A DNA stretch of 64,000 nucleotides, from the NCBI GenBank assembly GCA_023150935.1, contig JAKLJW010000007.1:1-64000 (forward strand), in the 5' to 3' direction. Below the pieces are notes generated by a model. The model saw only the letters and a list, made by a program, of their open reading frames with translations, was not told where the DNA came from and made no database searches. The position numbers and the translations under genes are program-made. The DNA is from Candidatus Binatia bacterium (GTDB lineage Bacteria; Desulfobacterota; Binatia; HRBIN30). Below, piece by piece: positions 27,528-36,086 of this stretch (positions within the stretch are counted from its first letter, which is position 1; each line of letters begins with the position of its first letter).

Positions 27528-27932
27528 TCAGCGCTTCAGCGCAGTCCGGAAGCGGTCGATGATCCCGGCGGCCGTGTCGCGCGCGTCGCCGAGGAGACTG
27601 TCAGCCGTCTGCTTGACGTCCTTCCATGACTCGCCGGCCGCCGCGGATACCTGTTTCAGCGTGCGCGCGGCCTCCCGTTGCTTCGCCTTCAGGACACCGA
27701 GCTGCGCGTCCGCTTCTTTGCGCAGGGCGCGTATGCGCGCACGAGCGTCCACCTCGATCTCGCGCTCGGCCTGGCGGAAGCCACGCTGGATCTCGGCCAT
27801 GGACTTCTCGAGGTGCGCAACGCCCTTCTGGATTTCTCCGTAGGCGGCCCGTGCCTCGCCGGACATCTTCGCCTGCGCCCGCTGCGCGGCGGTCTTCGGC
27901 TTCGCACCCTTCCTCGTCTTCTTGCTCGGCAT
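27528..27932 (-). CDS. Coiled-coil, phasin- or histone-like basic protein
   Basis: A 134-residue protein with a lysine-rich, probably disordered N-terminus (KKTRKGAKPKTAAQRAQAK), then a long heptad-like helix through about residue 130, rich in Ala, Arg, Glu and Lys. No transmembrane segment or enzyme motif is visible. Such proteins resemble phasin-like granule proteins or YtxH-type helix bundles, but no family is established. A GAGGAG site precedes the ATG. Convergent with the crotonase. Confidence 0.65.
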   Translation of the reverse strand: MPSKKTRKGAKPKTAAQRAQAKMSGEARAAYGEIQKGVAHLEKSMAEIQRGFRQAEREIEVDARARIRALRKEADAQLGVLKAKQREAARTLKQVSAAAGESWKDVKQTADSLLGDARDTAAGIIDRFRTALKR

Positions 27933-28366
27933 GCTCGTCTCCTCTCCGGCGGGGCCTGGTCCCCCGTGTTCGTCAACGCCCTATGTCGCCGATCCTCTAC
28001 CACATGCATCGAGCGCCATTCCACCTCCGCACGATCCGCAGCCAGTGCGTCCGTCGTGTTGTCTCGAATCTACGGCGCCTCGCCGAACCACCTCCGCCTC
28101 TCCCGTTCAAGCGCCAGTACACTTCTCGTTCCGTCCGCGCCGTGCTAGAAAGTAACCTCCTACGTGCGGCGGTGTCCACGCACGCGCCACTTCATCTGGA
28201 AACAGGGCACCGCAACCTATCGCCACCACACTTGATCGGGCCACCCCCCCGATGGACCGGCGGCGAGGGCGGAAGTCCGGATACGGGTGACAGATCCGAA
28301 AGGTCCGCGGGCAGGCAGCCTGCGAGGAAGCCGACGGCGCACAGCGCACTGGAGGAGGTCCGAGCG
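27933..28366. other. Intergenic region, divergent promoters expected
   Basis: 434 bases without a credible gene, between the coiled-coil gene (-) and the radical SAM gene (+). A possible plus-strand promoter is TTCTCG, 17 bases, TAGAAA at 28123-28151. A short hairpin GCAGGC/GCCTGC lies near 28310. I looked for a cobalamin riboswitch because the downstream protein has a B12-binding domain, but no B12 box was recognisable by eye. Confidence 0.3.
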
Positions 28367-29953
28367 GTGCTTGTATTTCTGATTCACATTCGAGATCCCC
28401 AGTTCTACGCGCTCCCCGCGGCAACCCGCGCCACGAACGGCAGGACCCGCATCATGGGCTTTCCGCCCATTGGCATTATGTCCCTCTCCGCGGTTCTAAA
28501 ACGGGCGGGCCACGAGTGCGTCATGTTCGACCAGGCCAACCCGGAAACGCCGAACGACACAATCGTCGCGGAGATCCGCCGGAGAAGGCCCGGTCTGGTC
28601 GGCTTGAGCTTCCTGAGTACGACCAGCTACCCGTATGCCAAGGTCCTCGCGCGTCAGATCCGCGCCGACAATGCCCAGGTGCCACTGGCCTTTGGCGGGG
28701 TGTTCGCCACTCTAAATGCGGTGCTGGTGAAGCAGCAGTGTCCGGAGGTCGACTTCGTCTGTCGCGGCGAGGGCGAGCAACTTCTTCTCGACCTCGTGGA
28801 GCGGCTGGACGACCCCGGCAGCGTCGCGGGAGTAACCTGGGCCGACGGCGACCGGGTCGTACACAATCCCGATCGCACGTTGGACCGGCGGCTCGACCAG
28901 TGGCCTTTTCCCGACCGCGAGAGTTTGCCGCTCGAGTTCGTCGAGTCGATGCCGCTCGACGTTCCGACCGTCCTTTCCATGGATCGATTCACCACCGTGC
29001 AGACGTCACGCGGCTGTCCGTGGTCGTGCGTGTTCTGCGACATCCCGATCTTCAACGAAGGCAAGTGGCGCTCGCGGAGTCCGCAGCACGTGGTCGGCGA
29101 ACTCGCCCACCTGCAGCGGGAGGGCTACGGAGCGGTTTACTTCGTCGATGACCATTTCCTGCTGCAACCCAAACGGATAGACGCGATCTGCAAGGGCATC
29201 GCCGACGCCGGGGTTACGATCAAGTGGGGCTGCGAGGGCCGGGTCGGCTCGACGGCGGAGCACCTGTTCCCGGCGATGGTCAGGGCGCACTGCCGCACCG
29301 TGATGTTCGGCGTCGAAAGCGGGAGTCAGGCGGTTCTCGACCGGCTGAAGAAGCGGCAGACCCTGGCCGACGTCGAAACCGCGGTTACTGCAGCCAAGCG
29401 GGCCGGCGTCGAAATCGTGCACGGGTTCTTTGTCGTCGGCAGCCCCGGTGAGACGGTCGAGGACATGCACGCCACCTTCGACTTCGCCGCACGCCTGCCG
29501 CTTGACACTTTCGCGTTCAATCGTCTGTGCGTGTACCGCGGCACGCCCCTGTGGCAGGAGTACGTTGCGCGCGGCATCGTGAGCGACGCTGCCGACTGGT
29601 ACAAGTACTTCAAGTGCTCCGAGATAGATTCCACCTGTCTGTCCGGCGAGCAGATCAACGCGGTGCGCGCCAGCGGCCTGCGACGCGTGTTCCGCTACAA
29701 GCTCCTGCACTACCCGATACAGACACTGCGCCTGCTGCGCCGCTTCCTGCGACACATGCCGCTCCGGGACGTACTCTACCTGCTTCGCAAACCGTTCCTC
29801 GGAAACAGCAGCGGCGCCACCCCCAACGAAGTGCTGTCACGCACCGTCGATCACGCCACCCTCAAGGACAGGGCAGCACAACTGACCCGCCAGCCCGAAC
29901 CGCAACTCGACGTTCCCATCGAGCAGTCGCCAGCTTCCTTACCGGGCCACTGA
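28367..29953 (+). CDS. B12-binding-domain radical SAM protein
   Basis: A 528-residue enzyme with an N-terminal cobalamin-binding Rossmann domain (residues ~10-150, including PPIGIMSLSAVLKRAGH and LAFGGVFAT). The radical SAM barrel that follows has a complete cluster motif CPWSCVFC (C217, C221, C224). GVESGSQAVLDRLKKRQT and FVVGSPGETVEDM are standard barrel features. The C-terminal ~120 residues are basic and helical. Such enzymes methylate unactivated carbons or rearrange lipids and antibiotics (HpnP, BchE types); the substrate here is unknown. The start is a GTG with the strong site GGAGGAGG at 28351. The frame is open far upstream without family similarity. Confidence 0.88.
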   Translation: MLVFLIHIRDPQFYALPAATRATNGRTRIMGFPPIGIMSLSAVLKRAGHECVMFDQANPETPNDTIVAEIRRRRPGLVGLSFLSTTSYPYAKVLARQIRADNAQVPLAFGGVFATLNAVLVKQQCPEVDFVCRGEGEQLLLDLVERLDDPGSVAGVTWADGDRVVHNPDRTLDRRLDQWPFPDRESLPLEFVESMPLDVPTVLSMDRFTTVQTSRGCPWSCVFCDIPIFNEGKWRSRSPQHVVGELAHLQREGYGAVYFVDDHFLLQPKRIDAICKGIADAGVTIKWGCEGRVGSTAEHLFPAMVRAHCRTVMFGVESGSQAVLDRLKKRQTLADVETAVTAAKRAGVEIVHGFFVVGSPGETVEDMHATFDFAARLPLDTFAFNRLCVYRGTPLWQEYVARGIVSDAADWYKYFKCSEIDSTCLSGEQINAVRASGLRRVFRYKLLHYPIQTLRLLRRFLRHMPLRDVLYLLRKPFLGNSSGATPNEVLSRTVDHATLKDRAAQLTRQPEPQLDVPIEQSPASLPGH

Positions 29954-29971
29954 AAGACAGCCCTCGCGCGC

Positions 29972-31813
29972 CTACCTCTGCCACGGATAGTCGGCGTACG
30001 GATACGCCGTGCACGCCGGCTCGGCCGCGTACTCCGACTGCGAGTACCCGCGCGAGAACTTCGCCAGGCTCCGCAGGACCATGCAACGGTCGCGCGGTGC
30101 CGACAGGGCCGGGTCGGCAGCCACCTGCGCCAGCACTAGATCGCGCGTCACCGGGGAATCCGACATCCTCAGGCCGCCGCCGGCGGGTGTGTCGAGCACC
30201 ATGAACTTCGGCGCCCCCACCGTAAGATCCCACGATGTCCATAACGGCAACGACCCGTCGCGGCCCTGACCGGGGTCACCGGTGCGCGCGAACTGCGTCC
30301 AGTACGACATCATCTGCGACGACAGCAGCAGGCGCCCCGCTTCGTTGTTGTCGGTGAAGAGCATGCTGGCCGCCGGTCCGAGATCCCAGTGCCCGAACAC
30401 GAACGGGATCTCGAGTCCGTGCGCCGCCCCCAGCATCTCCGACAGATCGGCGCCGAGGTACGTCGGCTCTTCGTCCCAATCGAACCGATACACGAACGCA
30501 CTCGGCCTCTGCGCGGCCGCCATAGTCGCCGCGGGCTCGTCCGCTCCGGTCGCCTTCCACATTAGACTCAAGTACTTCGCCGTCAGGTCGTACATGCGCG
30601 GGTCCCGCAGCCGCGGCAGTATCCAGAGCACCCGCTTCACCCAGAATGGGTCGGCAAACATGAACAGCTTGTTTTCGTCGCGGTTGGTCCCGAGCATCAC
30701 CGGCACCTCATTGTACCCGCCTCTCTGCGCGAAACGATCGAGCGCCGGCTCGGCTGGCAGCACCACACCGTCGGGAAACACCTTCGGCATGTCGATCATG
30801 CCGATGCCGGGCATGGGCTTGTAGGCCTCGAGAATGGCCGTCGTGCTCCTGCCCCTCAGGTACGCCGCTATTTCCGCGTCGGTCATGGCCTGCAAGCGCG
30901 CCCGCGCGGCGGCGCGACCGCCGGCAAGCCCGTCCTCCTGAAGCATGCGCAGCGCGGCCTCACCGCTGCTGTTGCCGGCGCCCGGCTCGGCCTCGTCGGT
31001 GAAGTTCTCGGCCTCGGCGATTGGGCTCATCCACGTTCCGCCGCTCTCGACGATGGCCCGATGGAACAATCCCGTCGCCTGCGAGCTCAGCAGCAGCGTG
31101 AAGGTATTCAATCCGCCGGCCGACTCGCCGAAGATCGTCACGTTATCCGGATCGCCGCCGAACGCCGCGGCGTTGTCGCGTACCCACTGCAGGGCGCGCA
31201 CGAGGTCGAGCGTGCCGAAGTTGCCGGACTGCCCCGCCGGCGACGGGTCACCGGCGCGCAGAGCCGCCAGTCTGAACCAGCCGAATGGTCCGAGGCGGTA
31301 GTTGGGGGCGACGACAACCACGTCATGCGTTGCCGCCAGCCGGCCGCCGTCATAGTTGGCGGCCTGCCCGATCGAATTGCCGCCGCCGTGGATCCACAAC
31401 ATGACCGGCCGCCGCCCACCGGTCGCACCGCGCGGGGCCCAGACGTTCAGGTAGAGGCAGTCCTCGTTGCCGACCGGCTCGTCGCTGCGGCCGGTCGCCA
31501 CGCCGCCGAATACGCTCGAGTATTGCGGGCACGGATCGCCGCTGGCCAAAGCCTCACGCGTCCCCGGCCACGGTGACGGCGGTTCTGGTGCACGCCAACG
31601 AAGGTCGCCTACGGGGGGACGCGCAAACGGAATTCCCAGCCACGCGTCGCTGCCGTACTGGCCTTTGAAGCCGAGCACCGCGCCCGACGCTGTCGTCCGC
31701 CGCGTGCTTGCATCAGGCTCGTGCCGTTCGCGGCGTTCACGTTCGCAACCCGCGGCACTCCCGAGCGCCACCACAATACATAGGGCCGCCATCCCGCGCG
31801 ACATATTGGTCAT
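29972..31813 (-). CDS. Type-B carboxylesterase, predicted lipoprotein
   Basis: A 613-residue alpha/beta-hydrolase of the cholinesterase family. The signal segment (residues 9-22) ends in a lipobox-like SAAGC (C23), suggesting anchoring in the envelope. Conserved parts are WLGIPFARPPVGDLRW, EDCLYLNVW, the oxyanion IHGGGN, the nucleophile GESAGG (S231), and GAAHGLEIPFVF, which should contain the catalytic His region. It probably hydrolyses carboxylic esters outside the inner membrane. The start at 31813 gives the signal peptide; the frame continues upstream into repeat-rich DNA. Convergent with the radical SAM gene. Confidence 0.87.
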   Translation of the reverse strand: MTNMSRGMAALCIVVALGSAAGCERERRERHEPDASTRRTTASGAVLGFKGQYGSDAWLGIPFARPPVGDLRWRAPEPPSPWPGTREALASGDPCPQYSSVFGGVATGRSDEPVGNEDCLYLNVWAPRGATGGRRPVMLWIHGGGNSIGQAANYDGGRLAATHDVVVVAPNYRLGPFGWFRLAALRAGDPSPAGQSGNFGTLDLVRALQWVRDNAAAFGGDPDNVTIFGESAGGLNTFTLLLSSQATGLFHRAIVESGGTWMSPIAEAENFTDEAEPGAGNSSGEAALRMLQEDGLAGGRAAARARLQAMTDAEIAAYLRGRSTTAILEAYKPMPGIGMIDMPKVFPDGVVLPAEPALDRFAQRGGYNEVPVMLGTNRDENKLFMFADPFWVKRVLWILPRLRDPRMYDLTAKYLSLMWKATGADEPAATMAAAQRPSAFVYRFDWDEEPTYLGADLSEMLGAAHGLEIPFVFGHWDLGPAASMLFTDNNEAGRLLLSSQMMSYWTQFARTGDPGQGRDGSLPLWTSWDLTVGAPKFMVLDTPAGGGLRMSDSPVTRDLVLAQVAADPALSAPRDRCMVLRSLAKFSRGYSQSEYAAEPACTAYPYADYPWQR

Positions 31814-31888
31814 AGTCTCCCTCACGTCCCGACTGGCATACGCCCTGGACGGCCGCCCGGGCAACCCCCGACCAGGGGCAATGGGGGG

Positions 31889-31953
31889 CTGCCGTCGGGG
31901 TCGGCATCGGTATCGATTCGATTCCCTCGATCCCGATAGCGATTCCGATCCCG
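31889..31953. repeat. Low-complexity GAT(C/T)CC-type tract
   Basis: A run of imperfect 6-base words (CGGTAT CGATTC GATTCC CTCGAT CCCGAT and so on) just upstream of the carboxylesterase. It has the look of simple repeats that accumulate between genes in GC-rich deltaproteobacteria. No coding function. Confidence 0.5.
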
Positions 31954-32082
31954 TCCCCGCAGAGAGGCCCACATTTCCATCGTCCCGGGACGACCGCCAG
32001 GTCATGGGCACTCCCGCCGGGAGAGGAACCTGACTCCGTCGCGGGGTGCCGTTGCCGTACGGTGGCGGCGGGTTGCGCGCCG

Positions 32083-32226
32083 AACCCACGCAGAGCGCAC
32101 GTTCCACCTGAATGCGCGTACCGCAGGAACACGCGCGGAGCGCACGTGCCATCTCGCGCCGCTGGAACGCGCTCGGAGATCGCGTTCCACCTCAAGCCCA
32201 AACGCGCTCGGAGATCGCGTTCCACC
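32083..32226. repeat. Four-copy 26-bp degenerate repeat array with palindromic core
   Basis: Units begin at 32083, 32128, 32166 and 32201 and are each 26 bases. The last two (32166-32191 and 32201-32226) are identical, and the first two are diverged copies sharing the ends AAC and C(A/T)C. The intact unit is overlapped by an inverted repeat GGAACGCG/CGCGTTCC around CTCGGAGAT. Spacing of 45, 38 and 35 bases is irregular, unlike a CRISPR. It lies in the 425-base gap between the carboxylesterase and a lipoprotein gene, and is best described as a REP-like element of unknown role. Confidence 0.7.
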
Positions 32227-32238
32227 CTGGACCGCAGG

Positions 32239-32661
32239 CTACCGTGCCGGCGCTTCGATCTCGCTTACACGGATCGTGTCCAGCGTCGGGTAGAACACCC
32301 CCAGCACCCGCACCCGTTTGCCGCTGTAGGTGCCGGCATCGAGCACCGCACGCACGGGGGTGTCGCCGGCCACGAGCCGGTGGACCTTCACGTCCCCGTC
32401 GATCAGCAGTCCGAAGCGGCGCGCGCTGCCGTCGCATGCCGGCGCTCGACCTGCCGTCGTCACGGCACACGGCAGGGCAACCAGCGTGCCGACGTACTCG
32501 CCGGTAGGCTGCGACTCGCCGGTGAGGTACTCGCTGTCGGTCAGGGCGTCGACGGTGCCGGGATTCGGCGCGGCCGCGATATTGGCCCCACAGCCGCTCA
32601 GGCACGCGAGCAGGAACCAGATCGAGAGTCCGGCCGTCCGTCTGCTGCGGCATCGTCGCAT
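32239..32661 (-). CDS. Small predicted lipoprotein
   Basis: A 140-residue protein with a basic N-terminus, a hydrophobic run (GLSIWFLLACL) and a lipobox-like SGC near residue 23. The mature part has a cysteine pair and a C-terminal beta-rich segment (GKRVRVLGVFYPTLDTIRVSEIE) resembling an OB-type strand arrangement. I do not recognise the family. The ATG at 32661 is preceded by GGGAGG, while the frame further upstream is not conserved-looking. It is divergent from the DoxX-like gene. Confidence 0.65.
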   Translation of the reverse strand: MRRCRSRRTAGLSIWFLLACLSGCGANIAAAPNPGTVDALTDSEYLTGESQPTGEYVGTLVALPCAVTTAGRAPACDGSARRFGLLIDGDVKVHRLVAGDTPVRAVLDAGTYSGKRVRVLGVFYPTLDTIRVSEIEAPAR

Positions 32662-32732
32662 CGCTATTCCTCCCCTGCCCCATCGCCACTCTTCGGAGAT
32701 TCCCGCAACTTTGTCAAAAGTGGCGCGCCTGC

Positions 32733-32760
32733 TTTCTCTCCCTCCCGGCTGTGCTAGGAC
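32733..32760 (+). promoter_or_regulatory. Weak candidate promoter for DoxX-like gene
   Basis: TTTCTC (32733-32738) and TAGGAC (32755-32760) are 16 bases apart, and the -10 is preceded by TGC in extended -10 fashion. It lies 25 bases before the GTG start. Weak match. Confidence 0.25.
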
Positions 32761-32785
32761 GATAGGCTCCGAGAAGGAAACGATA

Positions 32786-33178
32786 GTGGCGGCAAGTCGC
32801 GTGCAGATCTTCGCCATCTGGGTCCTGACGACCTTACTGGTGGCGCTGTTCGTTCTCGCCGGCGGCGGTAAGCTCGCGGCCACGGAGCAGGCGGCCGCGG
32901 AGTTTGCACGCTTCGGCTACCCGCAGTGGTTCATGCTTCTGATTGGCGCCCTCGAACTGCTTGCCGGTCTGTCCCTGCTCTTCCCGCGCTCGGCCCTGCC
33001 CGGCGCCCTTACGCTCGTCCCGGTGATGGCCGGCGCGGTGTGGACGCACTGGCGCCTGGGCGAACCGGTCCTCGCGCCGGCGACCGCAGGCGGCATGCTG
33101 GCGCTGCTCGCCTGGTTGCGCTGGACCACGGGCGCCGCGCCCCGTGCGCCGGTTGCGGGCGACGCCCGGCGTCGATAA
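32786..33178 (+). CDS. DoxX-family membrane protein
   Basis: A 130-residue protein with four predicted transmembrane helices: residues ~8-26, 47-64, 70-88 and 94-110. The first contains FVLAGGGKLA and the second ends ELLAGLSLLFP, both typical of DoxX/DoxX-like proteins. The biochemical role of the family is not settled; members associate with redox and sulfur metabolism or stress. The GTG start at 32786 is preceded by GAGAAGG. The stop is 28 bases before the amidase, so co-transcription is likely. Confidence 0.78.
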   Translation: MAASRVQIFAIWVLTTLLVALFVLAGGGKLAATEQAAAEFARFGYPQWFMLLIGALELLAGLSLLFPRSALPGALTLVPVMAGAVWTHWRLGEPVLAPATAGGMLALLAWLRWTTGAAPRAPVAGDARRR

Positions 33179-33206
33179 AGCACGGGCTCGTGCATTGGAG
33201 GATGTA

Positions 33207-34694
33207 ATGCGTGACGATCGGATCTGGCGTCTCGACGCTGTGGCGCAGGCGGAATTGGTCCGCCGCGGCGAGGTAACGCCCCTGGAGCTTGTCGATGGCG
33301 CGATCGAGCGCATCGAGCGCACCCACGACGCTCTCAACGCGGTTATTCTGCCCGCTTTCGATCGCGCCCGTGACGCCGCGCGGCGCTTGCGTCCTCATAC
33401 CCGCGATGCCGCCGGCACTATCCCGGCGTTCCTCGGCGTGCCCCTGCTCATGAAGGACCTCGGCGGACAGGAGGGCGGCGCGCCGTTTCACATGGGTATC
33501 GGCGGACTGAAGCGCATCGACTGGCGCGCACCGACCGACAGCTACACGGCGGCACGTCTGCGCGCCGCGGGCTTCGTGAGTCTCGGACGCACCAACACGC
33601 CGGAGCTGGGACTCCTTCCAACCAGCGAACCGGTCGCTTACGGGCCGACCCGCAACCCGTGGGACCCCACCCGCAGCCCCGGCGGATCGAGTGGCGGCTC
33701 GGCGGCGGCCGTCGCCAGCGGGCTCGTTCCGGTCGCACACGCCAGCGACGGTGGCGGCTCGATCCGCATTCCCGCCGCCCACTGCGGGCTCGTGGGCTTG
33801 AAGCCGACGCGTGGACGGGTCTCGTTCGGCCCTCTGGCGGGAGAGCGCTGGGCGGGGTTCTCCTGCGAGCTGGTCGTGTCGCGCAGCGTGCGCGACACGG
33901 CGGCGGTGCTCGATGTGCTGGCACTGCCGATGCCCGGAGACCCGTACTTCCCGCCGCCCCCGGCAAGGAGGTTCGCCGAGCTTGCGACCCAGACACCGCC
34001 GGCGCTGCGCATCGGCGTCCTGACGCACGCGCCACGGTCGGGTATCGGGGTCGATCCTGCCTGCAGGGCGGCGGCGCTGCGGGCCGCGCGCCTACTCGAG
34101 GAGCTTGGCCATCGCGTCGAGGAAGCGTCGCCAGGCGCTCTGGCCGACGAGGACGCGACCCGCACGTTCGTCACCGTGGTGGCTTGCAACATCGCCCGGA
34201 CGCTTGACGCAATCGAGCGGCTGACCGGAAAGGCGCTGGCGGCGATGGACGTCGAGCCCCTCACCTGGGCCGTCGCCGAGCTCGGCCGGGCGACGGCGGC
34301 CCCGCGTTACATCGCGGCCGTCGACGCGGCACACGAGTTCGGGCGGAAACTGGCGGCGTGGTGGGAGGAGGGTTTCGATCTGCTGCTCACGCCAACCACG
34401 GGCGAACCCCCACCACCGCTGGGCCAATTCCCCAGCACATCGGAAGAGCCGTTTCTCGGTTTTACGCGGGCGGCACCGTTCGGCGCCTTCACGACAGCCT
34501 TCAACATGAGCGGTCAACCGGCTATCTCCGTGCCCCTCCACTGGACCGCGGAGGGCCTGCCGGTGGGTGCGCAGCTCGCAGCAGGGTACGGGCGAGAGGA
34601 TTTGTTGTTGCAGGTCGCGGCGCAGATCGAGCGAGCCGCGCCGTGGGCGGATCGCTGGCCGCCGATAGCGGGGAAGACGGTCACGGGGAATTAG
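33207..34694 (+). CDS. Amidase-signature family hydrolase
   Basis: A 495-residue amidase with the complete Ser-cisSer-Lys triad: K83 in PLLMKDLGG, the cis-serine in the GGSSGGS motif (about 161-162), and the nucleophile S185 in GGGSIRIPA. The length and the C-terminal segment FNMSGQPAISVPLHW are usual for the family. Substrates range from simple amides to Glu-tRNA(Gln), nylon oligomers and fatty amides. There are no GatB/GatC neighbours, so it is unlikely to be GatA. The start has GGAGG nine bases upstream. Confidence 0.88.
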   Translation: MRDDRIWRLDAVAQAELVRRGEVTPLELVDGAIERIERTHDALNAVILPAFDRARDAARRLRPHTRDAAGTIPAFLGVPLLMKDLGGQEGGAPFHMGIGGLKRIDWRAPTDSYTAARLRAAGFVSLGRTNTPELGLLPTSEPVAYGPTRNPWDPTRSPGGSSGGSAAAVASGLVPVAHASDGGGSIRIPAAHCGLVGLKPTRGRVSFGPLAGERWAGFSCELVVSRSVRDTAAVLDVLALPMPGDPYFPPPPARRFAELATQTPPALRIGVLTHAPRSGIGVDPACRAAALRAARLLEELGHRVEEASPGALADEDATRTFVTVVACNIARTLDAIERLTGKALAAMDVEPLTWAVAELGRATAAPRYIAAVDAAHEFGRKLAAWWEEGFDLLLTPTTGEPPPPLGQFPSTSEEPFLGFTRAAPFGAFTTAFNMSGQPAISVPLHWTAEGLPVGAQLAAGYGREDLLLQVAAQIERAAPWADRWPPIAGKTVTGN

Positions 34695-34751
34695 AGGCGC
34701 GGTTGTCAGGCGTAAGCGGTTCCGGGTTACGTTGCAGGCTGAGTCGAGAGG

Positions 34752-35126
34752 ATGGCGGGTGCGATGCGTCGAAGCTTTTCGTCGGGGCTGGTGCTGGGAT
34801 CGATTGCGGGCCTCGCCATCGGTCTGGGGATCGGGGTCGGTTTCGTATCGCCGCGGGGCGACCGGGATTCTCGGGCGACGGCGCTGCAGGTAGAGGAACT
34901 GACCCTTAAACTTGCCGAAGCGCAGGAAGCACGCCGGCGAGCCGACCAGCAACTGGAGCGTTTCGCCCAGCTTGCCGAGCAGATGACCGCCAGCTTCGAC
35001 AAGCTGGACGAGCGTTTCAAGGCGCTGGCCGCGCTGGCAGAAGCACTCGAGGCGCAGGCGACCGCGGTGCCGAGCAGCCCCTCGGCCCCCGCAACGCCCA
35101 CGTCCCTCAGCGATTCTCCGTCTTGA
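34752..35126 (+). CDS. Small membrane-anchored coiled-coil protein
   Basis: A 124-residue protein with a glycine-rich hydrophobic helix (residues 11-33), then a heptad-repeat helix from about residue 45 to 105 (VEELTLKLAEAQEARRRAD onward) and a Ser/Pro-rich tail. No family recognised. The shape is that of a single-pass protein with a soluble coiled coil. A second ATG at 34764 is an alternative start. Its last 20 bases overlap the end of the convergent TPR gene. Confidence 0.55.
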   Translation: MAGAMRRSFSSGLVLGSIAGLAIGLGIGVGFVSPRGDRDSRATALQVEELTLKLAEAQEARRRADQQLERFAQLAEQMTASFDKLDERFKALAALAEALEAQATAVPSSPSAPATPTSLSDSPS

Positions 35127-35760
35127 ATTCCTGCAGCAGCCGGCGGGCTTCGGTCAGCTTGCGGCGCATGCCCTTCTTCTCCGCGAACTGCACCGCCGTT
35201 TCGAGCAAAGGCAGACCGCGCGCCGGCTCGCCCAGGTCCCGGTAAGCCTGCGCCAGTTCCATGCGCGCACCGACCGCTTCGGGGTCCAGCTCGATGGCCC
35301 GCGAGAGGTCGGCCCGCGCCTTGTCCAGACTTCCTCCGAGGAGCCTCGGCAACTGCCGATACAGGCCGCCGCGGGCCGCCAGCGCATCGGCATGGTTGGG
35401 ATCGAGTTCGAGAACGCGGCCCAGCTCGCTGTTGACCGCGAACAGGTTTATCGGGTTCGGCGCCGCGCCTTCGAGCAACATGATCCGCCCGTTGCTGGCG
35501 AACAAAGCGAAGTGAGCGTCCGGATTCAGGTCGTTAGCCGCAACCGCCTGCCGCGCCAGCTCCAGACCCTTGCGGTACGTGGCGAGACGCACGGCATCGT
35601 CGAACTCATCCTCGGCCTGCATCATCAAGGCGAGGGATTCGTCTGCCAGACGCCGAGAAGCATCCGCGTTCGTTCCGGCGTAGGCCGGCTGTTGGGCGAG
35701 CGCCCTGCCTCCCCATGCAAGCCCAACCGTCGCCAGGACAAGAAGCAAGTACCTCCTCAT
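35107..35760 (-). CDS. Secreted TPR-repeat protein
   Basis: A 217-residue protein with a Sec signal peptide (hydrophobic run to about residue 22, cleavage near ALAQQ). TPR-type helices occupy most of the mature chain. The clearest repeats are ELGRVLELDPNHADALAARG, ADLSRAIELDPEAVGARMEL and the following AYRDLGEPARGLPLLE. TPRs serve protein-protein binding, probably in the periplasm. The start at 35760 was set by the signal peptide. Divergent from the alpha/beta-hydrolase-like gene. Confidence 0.78.
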   Translation of the reverse strand: MRRYLLLVLATVGLAWGGRALAQQPAYAGTNADASRRLADESLALMMQAEDEFDDAVRLATYRKGLELARQAVAANDLNPDAHFALFASNGRIMLLEGAAPNPINLFAVNSELGRVLELDPNHADALAARGGLYRQLPRLLGGSLDKARADLSRAIELDPEAVGARMELAQAYRDLGEPARGLPLLETAVQFAEKKGMRRKLTEARRLLQEFKTENR

Positions 35761-36086
35761 CACCGCCACCCCTGCCGCATCCGCCGCCGCGGCGACGTTT
35801 TGACGTTGAGCATCAAGAACGAGTGTACCTGCGTCGACCGCCGGCAGCAAGCCGCTTTCCCGCGGTGCCGATTGCTGCCCGTCCCGCACGCCGATCTCGG
35901 GGCTGGGGCTACACCCATCGCCTCCCGTCTTCGCCCACCCATCAGGTGTTAAGTCCCAATGGTCCTGCACGGACCCTGCACGGACCCTTGACCAGATCTT
36001 CACCTCCGGCGTAGAAGCGGCGGCACGGATCGTTCCTAACGCGGTCGGGGCTGCCATCCAACTGACGCATTGGCAGCGGAGCTACG
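35761..36086. other. Divergent intergenic region
   Basis: 326 bases with no gene. It contains an 11-base tandem duplication (CCTGCACGGAC twice near 35964-35986) followed at once by TTGACC (35988-35993) and, 18 bases on, TAGAAG (36012-36017), a possible promoter for the hydrolase-like gene. The direct repeat next to the -35 could be a regulator site. Confidence 0.3.

Noticed and set aside
27933..28366. Cobalamin riboswitch upstream of the B12 radical SAM gene
   Set aside because: No B12 box or the characteristic conserved core could be found; the protein uses B12 as cofactor, which does not by itself imply such a switch.
32083..32226. CRISPR array
   Set aside because: Repeats are diverged, spacing is irregular and spacers are only 9-19 bases; no cas gene is present in the window.
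33207..34694. GatA subunit of the Glu-tRNA amidotransferase
   Set aside because: Complete amidase triad, but no gatB or gatC next to it and the C-terminal region does not resemble GatA; a general amidase is safer.
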